Below are positions 15,502 to 22,911 of a DNA stretch of 64,000 bases, piece by piece. The number at the start of each line of letters is the position of its first letter. Positions within the stretch are counted from its first letter, which is position 1. Under the pieces are notes generated by a model, which worked only from the letters and a program-made list of their open reading frames with translations, was not told the DNA's origin and did no database searches. The DNA comes from Clostridiales bacterium (lineage in GTDB: Bacteria; Bacillota; Clostridia; Saccharofermentanales; Saccharofermentanaceae). Location: NCBI GenBank assembly GCA_017480325.1, contig JAFVAY010000017.1, forward strand, positions 1 to 64,000, read 5' to 3'. The position numbers and the translations under genes were made by a program.

Positions 15502-16158
15502 ATGGCACTTATCACTGTAAAAGATCTGTCTATAGGCTATGAATCGAAGGTAGTACTCAAGGATATCAGCTTCATCGTTAACGAGGGTGATTACTTAAGT
15601 ATTGTAGGGGAGAACGGGGCAGGTAAATCGACCCTGATGAGAACTATCCTCGGTCTTCAGCCGCCTCTTAAAGGTGAGATCGCGTTCGGCGAGGGCCTCA
15701 GGCAGAATGAGATCGGCTATCTTCCTCAGCAGACGTCGATACAGAAGGATTTTCCGGCATCGGTATGGGAGATAGTTCTCTCCGGGTGTCAGGCCAGGTG
15801 CGGAATGCGTCCCTTCTACGGTAAAGGCGAAAAGCTTATTGCCGACACCAACATTTCCAGAATGGGAATATCCGACCTTAAGACAAGATGCTTCAGTGAA
15901 TTATCGGGCGGACAACAGCAACGGGTCCTGCTTGCCCGTGCGCTGTGTGCCACCCGTAAGCTCTTGCTTATGGATGAGCCTGTGGCCGGGCTCGATCCCG
16001 ATGCCACATCTGAGATGTATAGGATAATCGATGAGCTTAACAGGAACGGGGTCACTATAATAATGATCTCCCACGATCTTGAGGCTGCCACCCGGTACAG
16101 CAGCAATATACTTCACATAGGTAAGGAATTCGTGATAGGGGGTGGAGTAAATGCTTGA
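15502..16158 (+). CDS. znuC: Metal ABC transporter ATP-binding protein
   Basis: A 218-residue ABC ATPase. Walker A is GENGAGKST at 36-44, the signature LSGGQQQR begins near 134, Walker B LLLMDEP lies near 157, and the switch histidine is in ISHD. It powers metal import with the neighbouring permease and lipoprotein. The start follows GGGGCGTG and overlaps nothing upstream; the downstream permease gene overlaps its 3' end by 8 nt, so they are translationally coupled. Length is typical of ZnuC/AdcC without a C-terminal extension. Confidence 0.92.
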   Translation: MALITVKDLSIGYESKVVLKDISFIVNEGDYLSIVGENGAGKSTLMRTILGLQPPLKGEIAFGEGLRQNEIGYLPQQTSIQKDFPASVWEIVLSGCQARCGMRPFYGKGEKLIADTNISRMGISDLKTRCFSELSGGQQQRVLLARALCATRKLLLMDEPVAGLDPDATSEMYRIIDELNRNGVTIIMISHDLEAATRYSSNILHIGKEFVIGGGVNA

Positions 16159-16996
16159 TACGCTTATTATGTACCTTCAGTATCCCTTCGTAAGATACGC
16201 CGTTATTGTGGGGGTGCTGATAGCTCTTTGCTCATCACTTCTGGGTGTGACGCTGGTTCTTAAAAGATTCTCCTTCATAGGTGACGGGCTGTCTCATGTG
16301 GCCTTCGGTGCCATGGCGGTGGCTTCTGTCGCAGGGCTTACGAACAAGCTGCTGATAGTCCTTCCCGTTACTGTGATAAGTGCCGTCCTGCTTCTTCGTT
16401 CAGGTCAGAACACACGGATCAAAGGGGACGCCTCCGTCGCCATGATATCGGTGGGTGCTCTGGCCTTCGGTTATCTGATAATGAACTTATTCTCTACGTC
16501 CTCTAATCTCTCGGGTGACGTGTGTAGCACTTTGTTCGGTTCCACCTCTATCCTTACACTGACCTTAAGAGAGGTTCGGATATGTATCGTCTTATCTGTA
16601 ATTGTTGTGGTTATTTTTGTGCTCTTTTATAACAAGATATTTGCAGTGACCTTTGACGAGAGCTTCGCGAAAGCGGCGGGAGTCAGAACGGAGAGGTATA
16701 ACCTTCTTATAGCTGTGGTCATAGCCGTGATAATCGTACTTGCCATGAATCTTGTAGGTTCACTTCTTATATCCGCTCTTGTTATTTTCCCGGCGCTGTC
16801 TGCCATGAGAGTTCAAAGGAGCTTCAAAAGCGTGACGATATGTTCGGCTGTCTTGTCGGTGTTATGTGCACTTATCGGGATAGCCGTATCCATCCTGGGA
16901 GGCACTCCCGTAGGATCGACTATTGTTGCCGTAGATGTGGCGGTATTTATTATTTGTTATTCATTAGGAAAGATCAGAGGAGGAATCGGAGTATGA
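16151..16996 (+). CDS. znuB: Metal ABC transporter permease
   Basis: A 281-residue integral membrane protein of the ABC-3 (ZnuB/AdcB/MntB) family with about eight membrane helices. The opening segment with GDGLSHVAFG at about 44-53 is a family hallmark. The C-terminal helices include the NLVGSLLISALVIFPA stretch that is well conserved in this family. It pairs with the preceding ATPase. It overlaps the ATPase gene by 8 nt and the following lipoprotein gene by 4 nt, so the operon is tight. Confidence 0.92.
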   Translation: MLDTLIMYLQYPFVRYAVIVGVLIALCSSLLGVTLVLKRFSFIGDGLSHVAFGAMAVASVAGLTNKLLIVLPVTVISAVLLLRSGQNTRIKGDASVAMISVGALAFGYLIMNLFSTSSNLSGDVCSTLFGSTSILTLTLREVRICIVLSVIVVVIFVLFYNKIFAVTFDESFAKAAGVRTERYNLLIAVVIAVIIVLAMNLVGSLLISALVIFPALSAMRVQRSFKSVTICSAVLSVLCALIGIAVSILGGTPVGSTIVAVDVAVFIICYSLGKIRGGIGV

Positions 16997-17529
16997 AGAA
17001 AAGCATATGCTTATTAATGAGTATAATACTGTGCCTGTTGATCCCGGGATGTCGAACAGAGGAGCCCCTTCAGACCGAAATGACTTATCCCGACTATACC
17101 GTGGAATACACTTCTCCTTATAGCTTCGGCGAAGAAGTCTATGAATCCTCTGAGACGACTCAGACTGCTCAGCCTGCCGAAGGTATAGATATGGACCTGA
17201 CGACCATGTCCTCTACCATGGTCTATGCCAATGTATATTCGCTCATCTCATACCCTGATGATTACTTAGGTCAGACGATAAAGATGGAGGGAGTGTCATC
17301 ATCCTTCCATTCCGAGACTAACGGTAATTACTACTTTGCCTGTGTTATTCAAGATGCGGCTGCCTGCTGCTCTCAGGGTATCGAGTATGAGCTTACGGAA
17401 GAATTTATTAATCCCGATGATTATCCCTCTGACGGAGATCAGATATGCGTTGTAGGGGTCTTTGATATGTACGAGGAAGACGGAATGTATTACGTTACCT
17501 TAAGAGATGCTCAGCTTCTGGAAGAGTAA
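16993..17529 (+). CDS. Zinc-operon lipoprotein, OB-fold-like
   Basis: A 178-residue lipoprotein: MKKSICLLMSIILCLLIPGC ends in a lipobox with Cys20. An acidic and Thr-rich linker (about 22-65) leads to a beta-rich domain of about 100 residues with the pattern PDDYLGQTIKMEG and later AAACCSQGIEYEL, including a Cys pair. Similar proteins accompany zinc importers in Clostridia (from memory), suggesting extracellular zinc capture or delivery. The ATG overlaps the permease stop as ATGA, so it is the last gene of the operon. An upstream in-frame start at 16840 would lie inside znuB and is rejected. The stop lies next to the convergent ispD stop. Confidence 0.75.
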   Translation: MKKSICLLMSIILCLLIPGCRTEEPLQTEMTYPDYTVEYTSPYSFGEEVYESSETTQTAQPAEGIDMDLTTMSSTMVYANVYSLISYPDDYLGQTIKMEGVSSSFHSETNGNYYFACVIQDAAACCSQGIEYELTEEFINPDDYPSDGDQICVVGVFDMYEEDGMYYVTLRDAQLLEE

Positions 17530-18309
17530 TTACGACTTAAGAAGCGCTTCGGCCATGGGGATATCCTCGGGCGTAGTTATCTTGATGTTAGAATAAGAGC
17601 CCTCGACTATCCTGACCTCATAGCCGCAGTACTCGGCCAGAGCGGTATCATCGGTGGCCTCTATATGATCAGAAGATGCCTTCTCATAGCAATTCTTAAG
17701 GACTTCATACCTGAAGCATTGTGGTGTCTGGACCTCATAAAGAAGGCTCCTGTCGGGAGTCGACTCTACCACGGGGCAGACTGTAACTCCGATTGGATCA
17801 AACCCATCAGAGTATACTGAAGGCTTTACCATCTTGATGGTATTCTTAGTCTTAACTCCCGAGACGCATACGTCCGTGCCGCTGTTCATTACCTCGAAGC
17901 ACCTTAGAATAGAGTCGGGATCGATGAGGCATCTGGCGGCATCGTGGATAAATACCGGATCATCGGAGTCTGGTCTGATATCGGAAGGTAAAAAATCCAG
18001 AGCCTTAACTCCGTTACCTACCGACTCCGTTCTGCTGCTTCCTCCTTCGACCGTCTTCTCTATGAAGCTGAAGCAGTCGTTATCCTTCATGTATTCTTCC
18101 CATTCCGTTGTCTTCCCGGGGGTCACGACCAGAATGCCGTGAAGCTTCACACCGTGCTTCTCCCCGAAGCTTCTAAAAGCCGACAGGGTTCGATCGATGA
18201 CAGCTACACCGCCCACCTCCATAAGAAGCTTGTTCTTATCAGAGTGCATGCGGGTGCCGGAGCCTGCAGCAGGGAAGATGACGTACAACTTCTTATGCGA
18301 AAATGACAT
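17530..18309 (-). CDS. ispD: 2-C-methyl-D-erythritol 4-phosphate cytidylyltransferase
   Basis: A 259-residue enzyme that joins CTP and MEP in the non-mevalonate isoprenoid pathway. The N-terminal nucleotide-binding motif is PAAGSGTRM at about 13-21, followed by the KNKLL lysines near 25-29. HDAAR, the VQTPQ segment and EATDDTAL match the IspD family in order. Start ATG at 18309 is chosen because CGGAGG lies 6 nt upstream; a longer frame to 18333 exists. The gene start overlaps the 3' end of radA by 17 nt, so the two form an operon. Confidence 0.92.
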   Translation of the reverse strand: MSFSHKKLYVIFPAAGSGTRMHSDKNKLLMEVGGVAVIDRTLSAFRSFGEKHGVKLHGILVVTPGKTTEWEEYMKDNDCFSFIEKTVEGGSSRTESVGNGVKALDFLPSDIRPDSDDPVFIHDAARCLIDPDSILRCFEVMNSGTDVCVSGVKTKNTIKMVKPSVYSDGFDPIGVTVCPVVESTPDRSLLYEVQTPQCFRYEVLKNCYEKASSDHIEATDDTALAEYCGYEVRIVEGSYSNIKITTPEDIPMAEALLKS

Positions 18310-19693
18310 CAGTGGCCTCCGATACATTATCAATGAAGAAGAATTCTATGCTACCGCTGTCCTTCACTGCGTTCTTACAGCTGGACGGCAGTACGATGTT
18401 CTTAATGTTAAGTCTTCGTGCTTCTTCGATACGAAGATTAAGAGATGACACCGGACGAAGCTCGCCGGTAAGTCCGACTTCACCTATGACCATAGTATTA
18501 GCCTTAAGAGGGATTCCTCGTACCGAGGATACTACGGCCAGGATCAAAGCCAGATCGCAGGCGGGATCGGTGACACGAAGTCCGCCTATAACATTAATGA
18601 ATACATCCTTAAGATTAAGATTAAGCTTGAACTGCTGTTCTGCCACAGCAAGAAGCATGGAGGTCCTGGATCGGTCCGGTCCGGAGGTCATTCTCTGAGG
18701 AGTTCCGTAGCAGGTGTCGGCCGCCAAGGCTTGTATTTCTATAGTGAGTGCACGGGCTCCCTCCATGGCAGAGGTGATGGATGATCCCGGTGCTTCCAGA
18801 GGTCTTCCCGATATAAGAAGCGCATTGCTACTGTCTACGGGCTTCAGGCCCTGCTGGGTCATCTCGAAGAATGCCAGCTCTCCCGATCTTCCGAAGCGGT
18901 TTTTAACGGATCGCAGGATCCTGTAGGCTCCGGTGTTGTCTCCCTCGAAGTACAGGACTGTGTCCACCATGTGCTCCAGGGTCTTAGGTCCCGCGATCGC
19001 TCCGTCCTTGGTTACATGTCCCACGAGAATGATGGGAAGACCGTTGGTCTTAGCGATCCTTATAAGTCCGGCGGTAACCTCTCGTGCCTGGGAGACACTT
19101 CCGGGGGTGCCGTTCACGGCCTCGGAATAAAGGGTCTGGATGGAATCGATTATACAAAGTGATGGCTTAGACTTGGAAAGCTCCTCGGCGATAAGCTCGA
19201 AGCAGGTCTGTGCGCATATGACTATCCGGTCACCTTCGACCCCTAAGCGGTCGGCTCTCATCTTGATCTGTGCGGGAGACTCTTCTCCTGACACATATAG
19301 GATGTCTCCGTCGGTCGCGAGGGTGTTAGCCAGCTGTAGAAGGATAGTGGACTTGCCGATCCCCGGTTCGCCTCCGAGCAGTGTCACGGATCCGTCGGTT
19401 ATTCCTCCGCCGAACAGATCGTCCAGCTGTCCGATCCCGGTGGAGAGTCTTATATACTCTTCCTTGCCGGCCTCCTTAAGCCTTATGGTCTCGTGTCTGT
19501 TAGTCCAGGAGTAGCTGTCGGCCTTGAAGGCGGGGGAGTCGCTCTTCGAATTTGAGGAGGACTTCCCGCTTCCGGTCACCGTTGTGGATTCCACCAAAGT
19601 ATTGAAGCTGCCGCAGCCGGGGCACTTGCCCATCCATCCGGCAGTCTCGTATCCGCATTCCTTGCAGAAAAATGTCACGTTCTTCTTAGCCAT
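18293..19693 (-). CDS. radA: DNA repair protein RadA
   Basis: A 466-residue RecA-like branch-migration ATPase for homologous recombination. The N-terminal zinc finger has C10, C13, C24 and C27. Walker A is GGEPGIGKST at 107-116, the RadA-specific KNRFG motif is at 264-268, and a Lon-protease-like C-terminal domain fills about 300-466. Length is normal. The ATG at 19693 has no Shine-Dalgarno site. An extended -10 (TGTTATACT) ends only 6 nt upstream, so the transcript may be leaderless. A TTG at 19699 is a less likely start. ispD follows, overlapping by 17 nt. Confidence 0.93.
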   Translation of the reverse strand: MAKKNVTFFCKECGYETAGWMGKCPGCGSFNTLVESTTVTGSGKSSSNSKSDSPAFKADSYSWTNRHETIRLKEAGKEEYIRLSTGIGQLDDLFGGGITDGSVTLLGGEPGIGKSTILLQLANTLATDGDILYVSGEESPAQIKMRADRLGVEGDRIVICAQTCFELIAEELSKSKPSLCIIDSIQTLYSEAVNGTPGSVSQAREVTAGLIRIAKTNGLPIILVGHVTKDGAIAGPKTLEHMVDTVLYFEGDNTGAYRILRSVKNRFGRSGELAFFEMTQQGLKPVDSSNALLISGRPLEAPGSSITSAMEGARALTIEIQALAADTCYGTPQRMTSGPDRSRTSMLLAVAEQQFKLNLNLKDVFINVIGGLRVTDPACDLALILAVVSSVRGIPLKANTMVIGEVGLTGELRPVSSLNLRIEEARRLNIKNIVLPSSCKNAVKDSGSIEFFFIDNVSEATDVIFA

Positions 19694-19699
19694 AGGCAA

Positions 19700-19708
19700 A
19701 GTATAACA
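19700..19708 (-). promoter_or_regulatory. Extended -10 box of radA
   Basis: On the minus strand TGTTATACT reads as TG-n-TATACT and ends 6 nt before the radA ATG. No good -35 box was found at the standard spacing. The predicted start of transcription falls at or next to the A of the ATG. Confidence 0.4.
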
Positions 19709-19781
19709 CGTAGCGGGGATTTCTTATGCCCGATTAATGTCCCTGTATGGTGAGAAATTTTGTAAACACGAAGCAGAAAAT

Positions 19782-20972
19782 TTATAAAATTCCCTTAAGA
19801 CGCTCCACGGCTTCCTTCGTATTCTCATAGGATCCGAAGGCCGTAATGCGGAAATACCTGTCTCCGCCCTTGCCGAAGCCCTCTCCCGGAGTGCCTACGA
19901 TCTGAACCTCGTTAAGGAGCTTATCGAAGAACTCCCAGCTTCCGAAGCCCTCGGGGCACTCCATCCACACATAGGGTGAGTTCTTGCCTCCGGTGTAGAA
20001 GATACCTTTCTCGTCCAGCAGCTCCGACAGAAGTGCGGCGTTGTTCTTATAGTAGTCGATGTTAACGCGGCAGGCTTTGATCCCTTCGTCGGATAATGCC
20101 GCCTCAGCCGCCCGCTGGACCGGGTAGGATACGCCGTTGAACTTGGTTGCCTGGCGTCTTCTCCAGAGGGCTGCGATATTTACGCTTCCGGCGCGAAGAG
20201 TGTCGGGAATGACTGTCCAGCCGCAGCGCACGCCCGTGAAGCCTGCGAACTTTGAGAATGAGCAGATCTCGATAGCACACTCGTATGATCCGGGGATCTC
20301 GTAGATGGTGTGAGGGATGTTCTCATCGGAGATGAATGCTTCATAAGCCGAGTCGTAGATGATGAGGCTTCCTGTCTCGAGGGCATAGTCTACCCATGCC
20401 TTAAGTCCCGTCTTATCATAGGCTGCGCCCGTGGGGTTATTGGGTGAGCAAAGGTAAATAACGCTTCCGATGTTCTCCCCCTTAAGCTCTGAAAGGAGAG
20501 GAAGGAAGCCGTTCTCCTTTGTTCCCTTGACGTAGATTATGTGATTGCCGCTCATGATGTTGGAGTCAACATATACAGGATAGACCGGGTCGGGGATGAT
20601 CACCTGATTGGTACCGAGGATATCAACGATATTGCCGAGATCGCTCTTGGCTCCGTCGGAGACGAAGACCGATTCCGGGTCTACGGATACACCCAGGTTC
20701 GCGTAGTGGATGGAGATGGCATCTCTTAGGAAGCCGTAGCCGTATTCCGGGGGATAGCCTCTGAAGGTCTCCTTCACGCCCATTTCCTGCGTGGCCTTCA
20801 CCATGGCGTCTACTACTATAGCAGGAAGGGGAAGGGTAACGTCGCCGATCCCCATGCGGATCACCTTCGCCTCTGGGTTTGCTTCCTCGTAGGCTCTCAC
20901 GCGGGCACCGATCTCGGAGAAAAGATAAGTAGGCTTGATATTCGCGAAATTCTCGTTAGTTCTGATGTTCAT
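19782..20972 (-). CDS. dapL: LL-diaminopimelate aminotransferase
   Basis: A 396-residue PLP enzyme that converts tetrahydrodipicolinate directly to LL-diaminopimelate, for lysine and peptidoglycan synthesis. The opening MNIRTNENFANIKPTYLFSE is typical of DapL. RMGIGDVTLPLP at about 38-49, the GYPPEYGYGFLR segment and the PLP lysine in SFSKFAGFTG near residue 240 all fit. No key residue appears lost. GGAGACAAGGGG precedes the ATG. A hairpin with a T-run lies in the short leader, which suggests attenuation. The gene stands alone between divergent and tandem neighbours. Confidence 0.93.
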   Translation of the reverse strand: MNIRTNENFANIKPTYLFSEIGARVRAYEEANPEAKVIRMGIGDVTLPLPAIVVDAMVKATQEMGVKETFRGYPPEYGYGFLRDAISIHYANLGVSVDPESVFVSDGAKSDLGNIVDILGTNQVIIPDPVYPVYVDSNIMSGNHIIYVKGTKENGFLPLLSELKGENIGSVIYLCSPNNPTGAAYDKTGLKAWVDYALETGSLIIYDSAYEAFISDENIPHTIYEIPGSYECAIEICSFSKFAGFTGVRCGWTVIPDTLRAGSVNIAALWRRRQATKFNGVSYPVQRAAEAALSDEGIKACRVNIDYYKNNAALLSELLDEKGIFYTGGKNSPYVWMECPEGFGSWEFFDKLLNEVQIVGTPGEGFGKGGDRYFRITAFGSYENTKEAVERLKGIL

Positions 20973-21000
20973 AAGTTCGTCCCCTTGTCTCCTGATAATA

Positions 21001-21039
21001 AAAACGCGTCCATCCGGGATGTGCTACCCCGATGAACGC
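21001..21039 (-). terminator. Terminator-like hairpin in dapL leader
   Basis: Read on the minus strand, GCGTTCATC pairs with GATGGACGC (one G-T), extended by a GGG/CCC inner stem, and GTTTTTATTA follows. The arms are 21006-21014 and 21031-21039. The T-run ends about 30 nt before the dapL ATG, so it acts in the dapL leader. The region upstream is too short for a full lysine riboswitch or T-box. Confidence 0.55.
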
Positions 21040-21138
21040 CATTGTTCTGGAAGAGAATTTATCACGCTAAACTATCAAAGTCAATCGAGAGGGAGTATAA
21101 TTACAGTGTTTTTAAGTCAATTAAGGGGATAGATACAA

Positions 21139-22911
21139 TTGGAGACCAAGTGGAGCAGTCAATACGGCGATTACGCCTTCATACCCGATATCGAAGAGGA
21201 TCTGACTATATACGAGTCGATTAAAGCTGCCGCGGATAAGTACGGTGACAGGATCGCCCTGGAATACGGCAATACGATGATCTCGTATAAGGAGCTTATA
21301 AGAAAGATAGATCACTGCGCTTCCGTTCTCAATTCCCGGGGAGTACAAAAGGGCGATACGGTAATGGTATCCTGCAGAAGGACTCCTAATCAGATCATTG
21401 CTCTATATGCCATCAACAAGATCGGAGCCGGTGCGTTTTTCTTCTCGGACTCGACCTCTCATGCGGTTTTTATCTCGCTTTGCAATTCTCTTAAAGCAAC
21501 CTACGCTATCGTATCGGTGAGTGTTTATAACCGATTCCGTGATGTCTTCGCCCAGACCTCCATAAGGAAAATCACGATAGTTAGAAGTGACGACTATATG
21601 TCCTTCAAGGATCTGATGAATCCCTACATGCTGATGGTAAGACGATATGACATTATCGACCCTTCCTATGATCTGTCGGATAATGATCCGGAGGTAACCT
21701 TCTGGAAGGATTACATCAAGGAGAAATCGGAGGACTGCGAGAAGATATCCGATCCCGATGCCCCGGCGATTTACTTCATGAGCGGTGTTGCCGCAGGTAC
21801 GGTGAATACCGTTAAGATCAGCTCCCGTTCCATGAACGCTCAGGCGAGGATCAGCGGCTTCCTGTTCGGAAAGGGAAGTATCAGGATATTCTCTCTCATA
21901 CGACTGGAGTTCTCCTTCGGCACCTGCTTCGCTCTTCACACGCCTCTTCTTATGGGACATACGATCCTTGTGAATATGCAGCAGACTCTCGAGTTCCCGA
22001 ACAACGCCATCAATAAATATAAGCCTGATGCCATAGTCGGATACCCTCAGCTTCTGTCGACTCTCATAGACAGCCGTAAGATCAAGGACAAGACCTTGAA
22101 CGGGATCAAGGTGCTTTACTCCGGCGGTAATGTAATGTCCGGAAGCGTTTACCATAGGATCAGAGACTTCTTTGACAAAAGGGGTCAGGACACTACCAGA
22201 ATACTAAGACTTTACGGCATTACCGAGACCACATCAGTATGTATGTTCCTTCCTGAGAAGGAGCACAGACCGGGGTGCCTGGGGATACCCGTTCCCGGGG
22301 TGCGCATGAAGATCATTAATCCCGATAACAACAGCGAGCAGATGTACGGCACGACCGGAGTTATTGCTATCAACACTCCCTCTCCCATGAGCGGCTATGT
22401 AGATGCGAAGGACGATAACGATACAGTCATGAGAGTGTTCCAGGACAACACACAGTGGATCGTAACCGGGGACATGGGCAGCGAAGACGATAGCGGTATG
22501 TTCTACTATGATGGGACGAGAAGAAGGCTTTTCGACAGGGGAGGAACACACGTGTACCCTCAGTATATCGAGAATGAGATCAGAAGCGTTCTCGGGGTCC
22601 GGAACTGCTGTGCCGTGCCTCTCGTGAAGGACGGTGAGACCATCATCAAGGTTGCAGTCATGCCCGAGGATGAGTATCTTTTTAATAACGATAAGCTTAA
22701 TGAGCTTAAGGATGAGATAGAGCAGACCTGCCAGATGGAGCTTACGGAGCCCATGTGGCCTGACGAGTATGAGTTTATGGCGTATCTGCCAATGGGAAGC
22801 TTCGGCAGAGTCGATTACGAGAAAATAATAGAGATGTTTAAGGAGGAAGCTAATGAGCAAGAGAATCAGAACCGCGATGGCATTGTTCCTGATGCTGGCG
22901 ATGGCCTTTAA
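21139..22911 (+). CDS. AMP-binding (acyl-CoA ligase-like) enzyme with degenerate motifs
   Basis: A 590-residue member of the ANL adenylating superfamily (acyl-CoA synthetases, NRPS adenylation domains). Recognisable are the YKELIRKIDHCASVL opening, LYGITETTS near 358 (motif A5), the Asp in VTGDMG and the FDRGGTHVYPQYIE region (A8). The usual phosphate-binding loop TSGTTGxPK is replaced by FMSGVAAGTVNTVK near 213. The C-terminal catalytic Lys in GKxxY is Arg here (GRVDYEK near 556). It may be inactive or act on an unusual substrate. Translation starts at TTG, with AAGGGG 10 nt upstream. The next gene overlaps by 59 nt, so they are coupled. Confidence 0.82.
   Translation: METKWSSQYGDYAFIPDIEEDLTIYESIKAAADKYGDRIALEYGNTMISYKELIRKIDHCASVLNSRGVQKGDTVMVSCRRTPNQIIALYAINKIGAGAFFFSDSTSHAVFISLCNSLKATYAIVSVSVYNRFRDVFAQTSIRKITIVRSDDYMSFKDLMNPYMLMVRRYDIIDPSYDLSDNDPEVTFWKDYIKEKSEDCEKISDPDAPAIYFMSGVAAGTVNTVKISSRSMNAQARISGFLFGKGSIRIFSLIRLEFSFGTCFALHTPLLMGHTILVNMQQTLEFPNNAINKYKPDAIVGYPQLLSTLIDSRKIKDKTLNGIKVLYSGGNVMSGSVYHRIRDFFDKRGQDTTRILRLYGITETTSVCMFLPEKEHRPGCLGIPVPGVRMKIINPDNNSEQMYGTTGVIAINTPSPMSGYVDAKDDNDTVMRVFQDNTQWIVTGDMGSEDDSGMFYYDGTRRRLFDRGGTHVYPQYIENEIRSVLGVRNCCAVPLVKDGETIIKVAVMPEDEYLFNNDKLNELKDEIEQTCQMELTEPMWPDEYEFMAYLPMGSFGRVDYEKIIEMFKEEANEQENQNRDGIVPDAGDGL

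Noticed and set aside
16840..16992. Longer reading frame for the zinc-operon lipoprotein
   Set aside because: It lies inside znuB; the signal peptide with lipobox begins at 16993.
21001..21138. Lysine riboswitch before dapL
   Set aside because: The leader is far too short and only one hairpin is seen.
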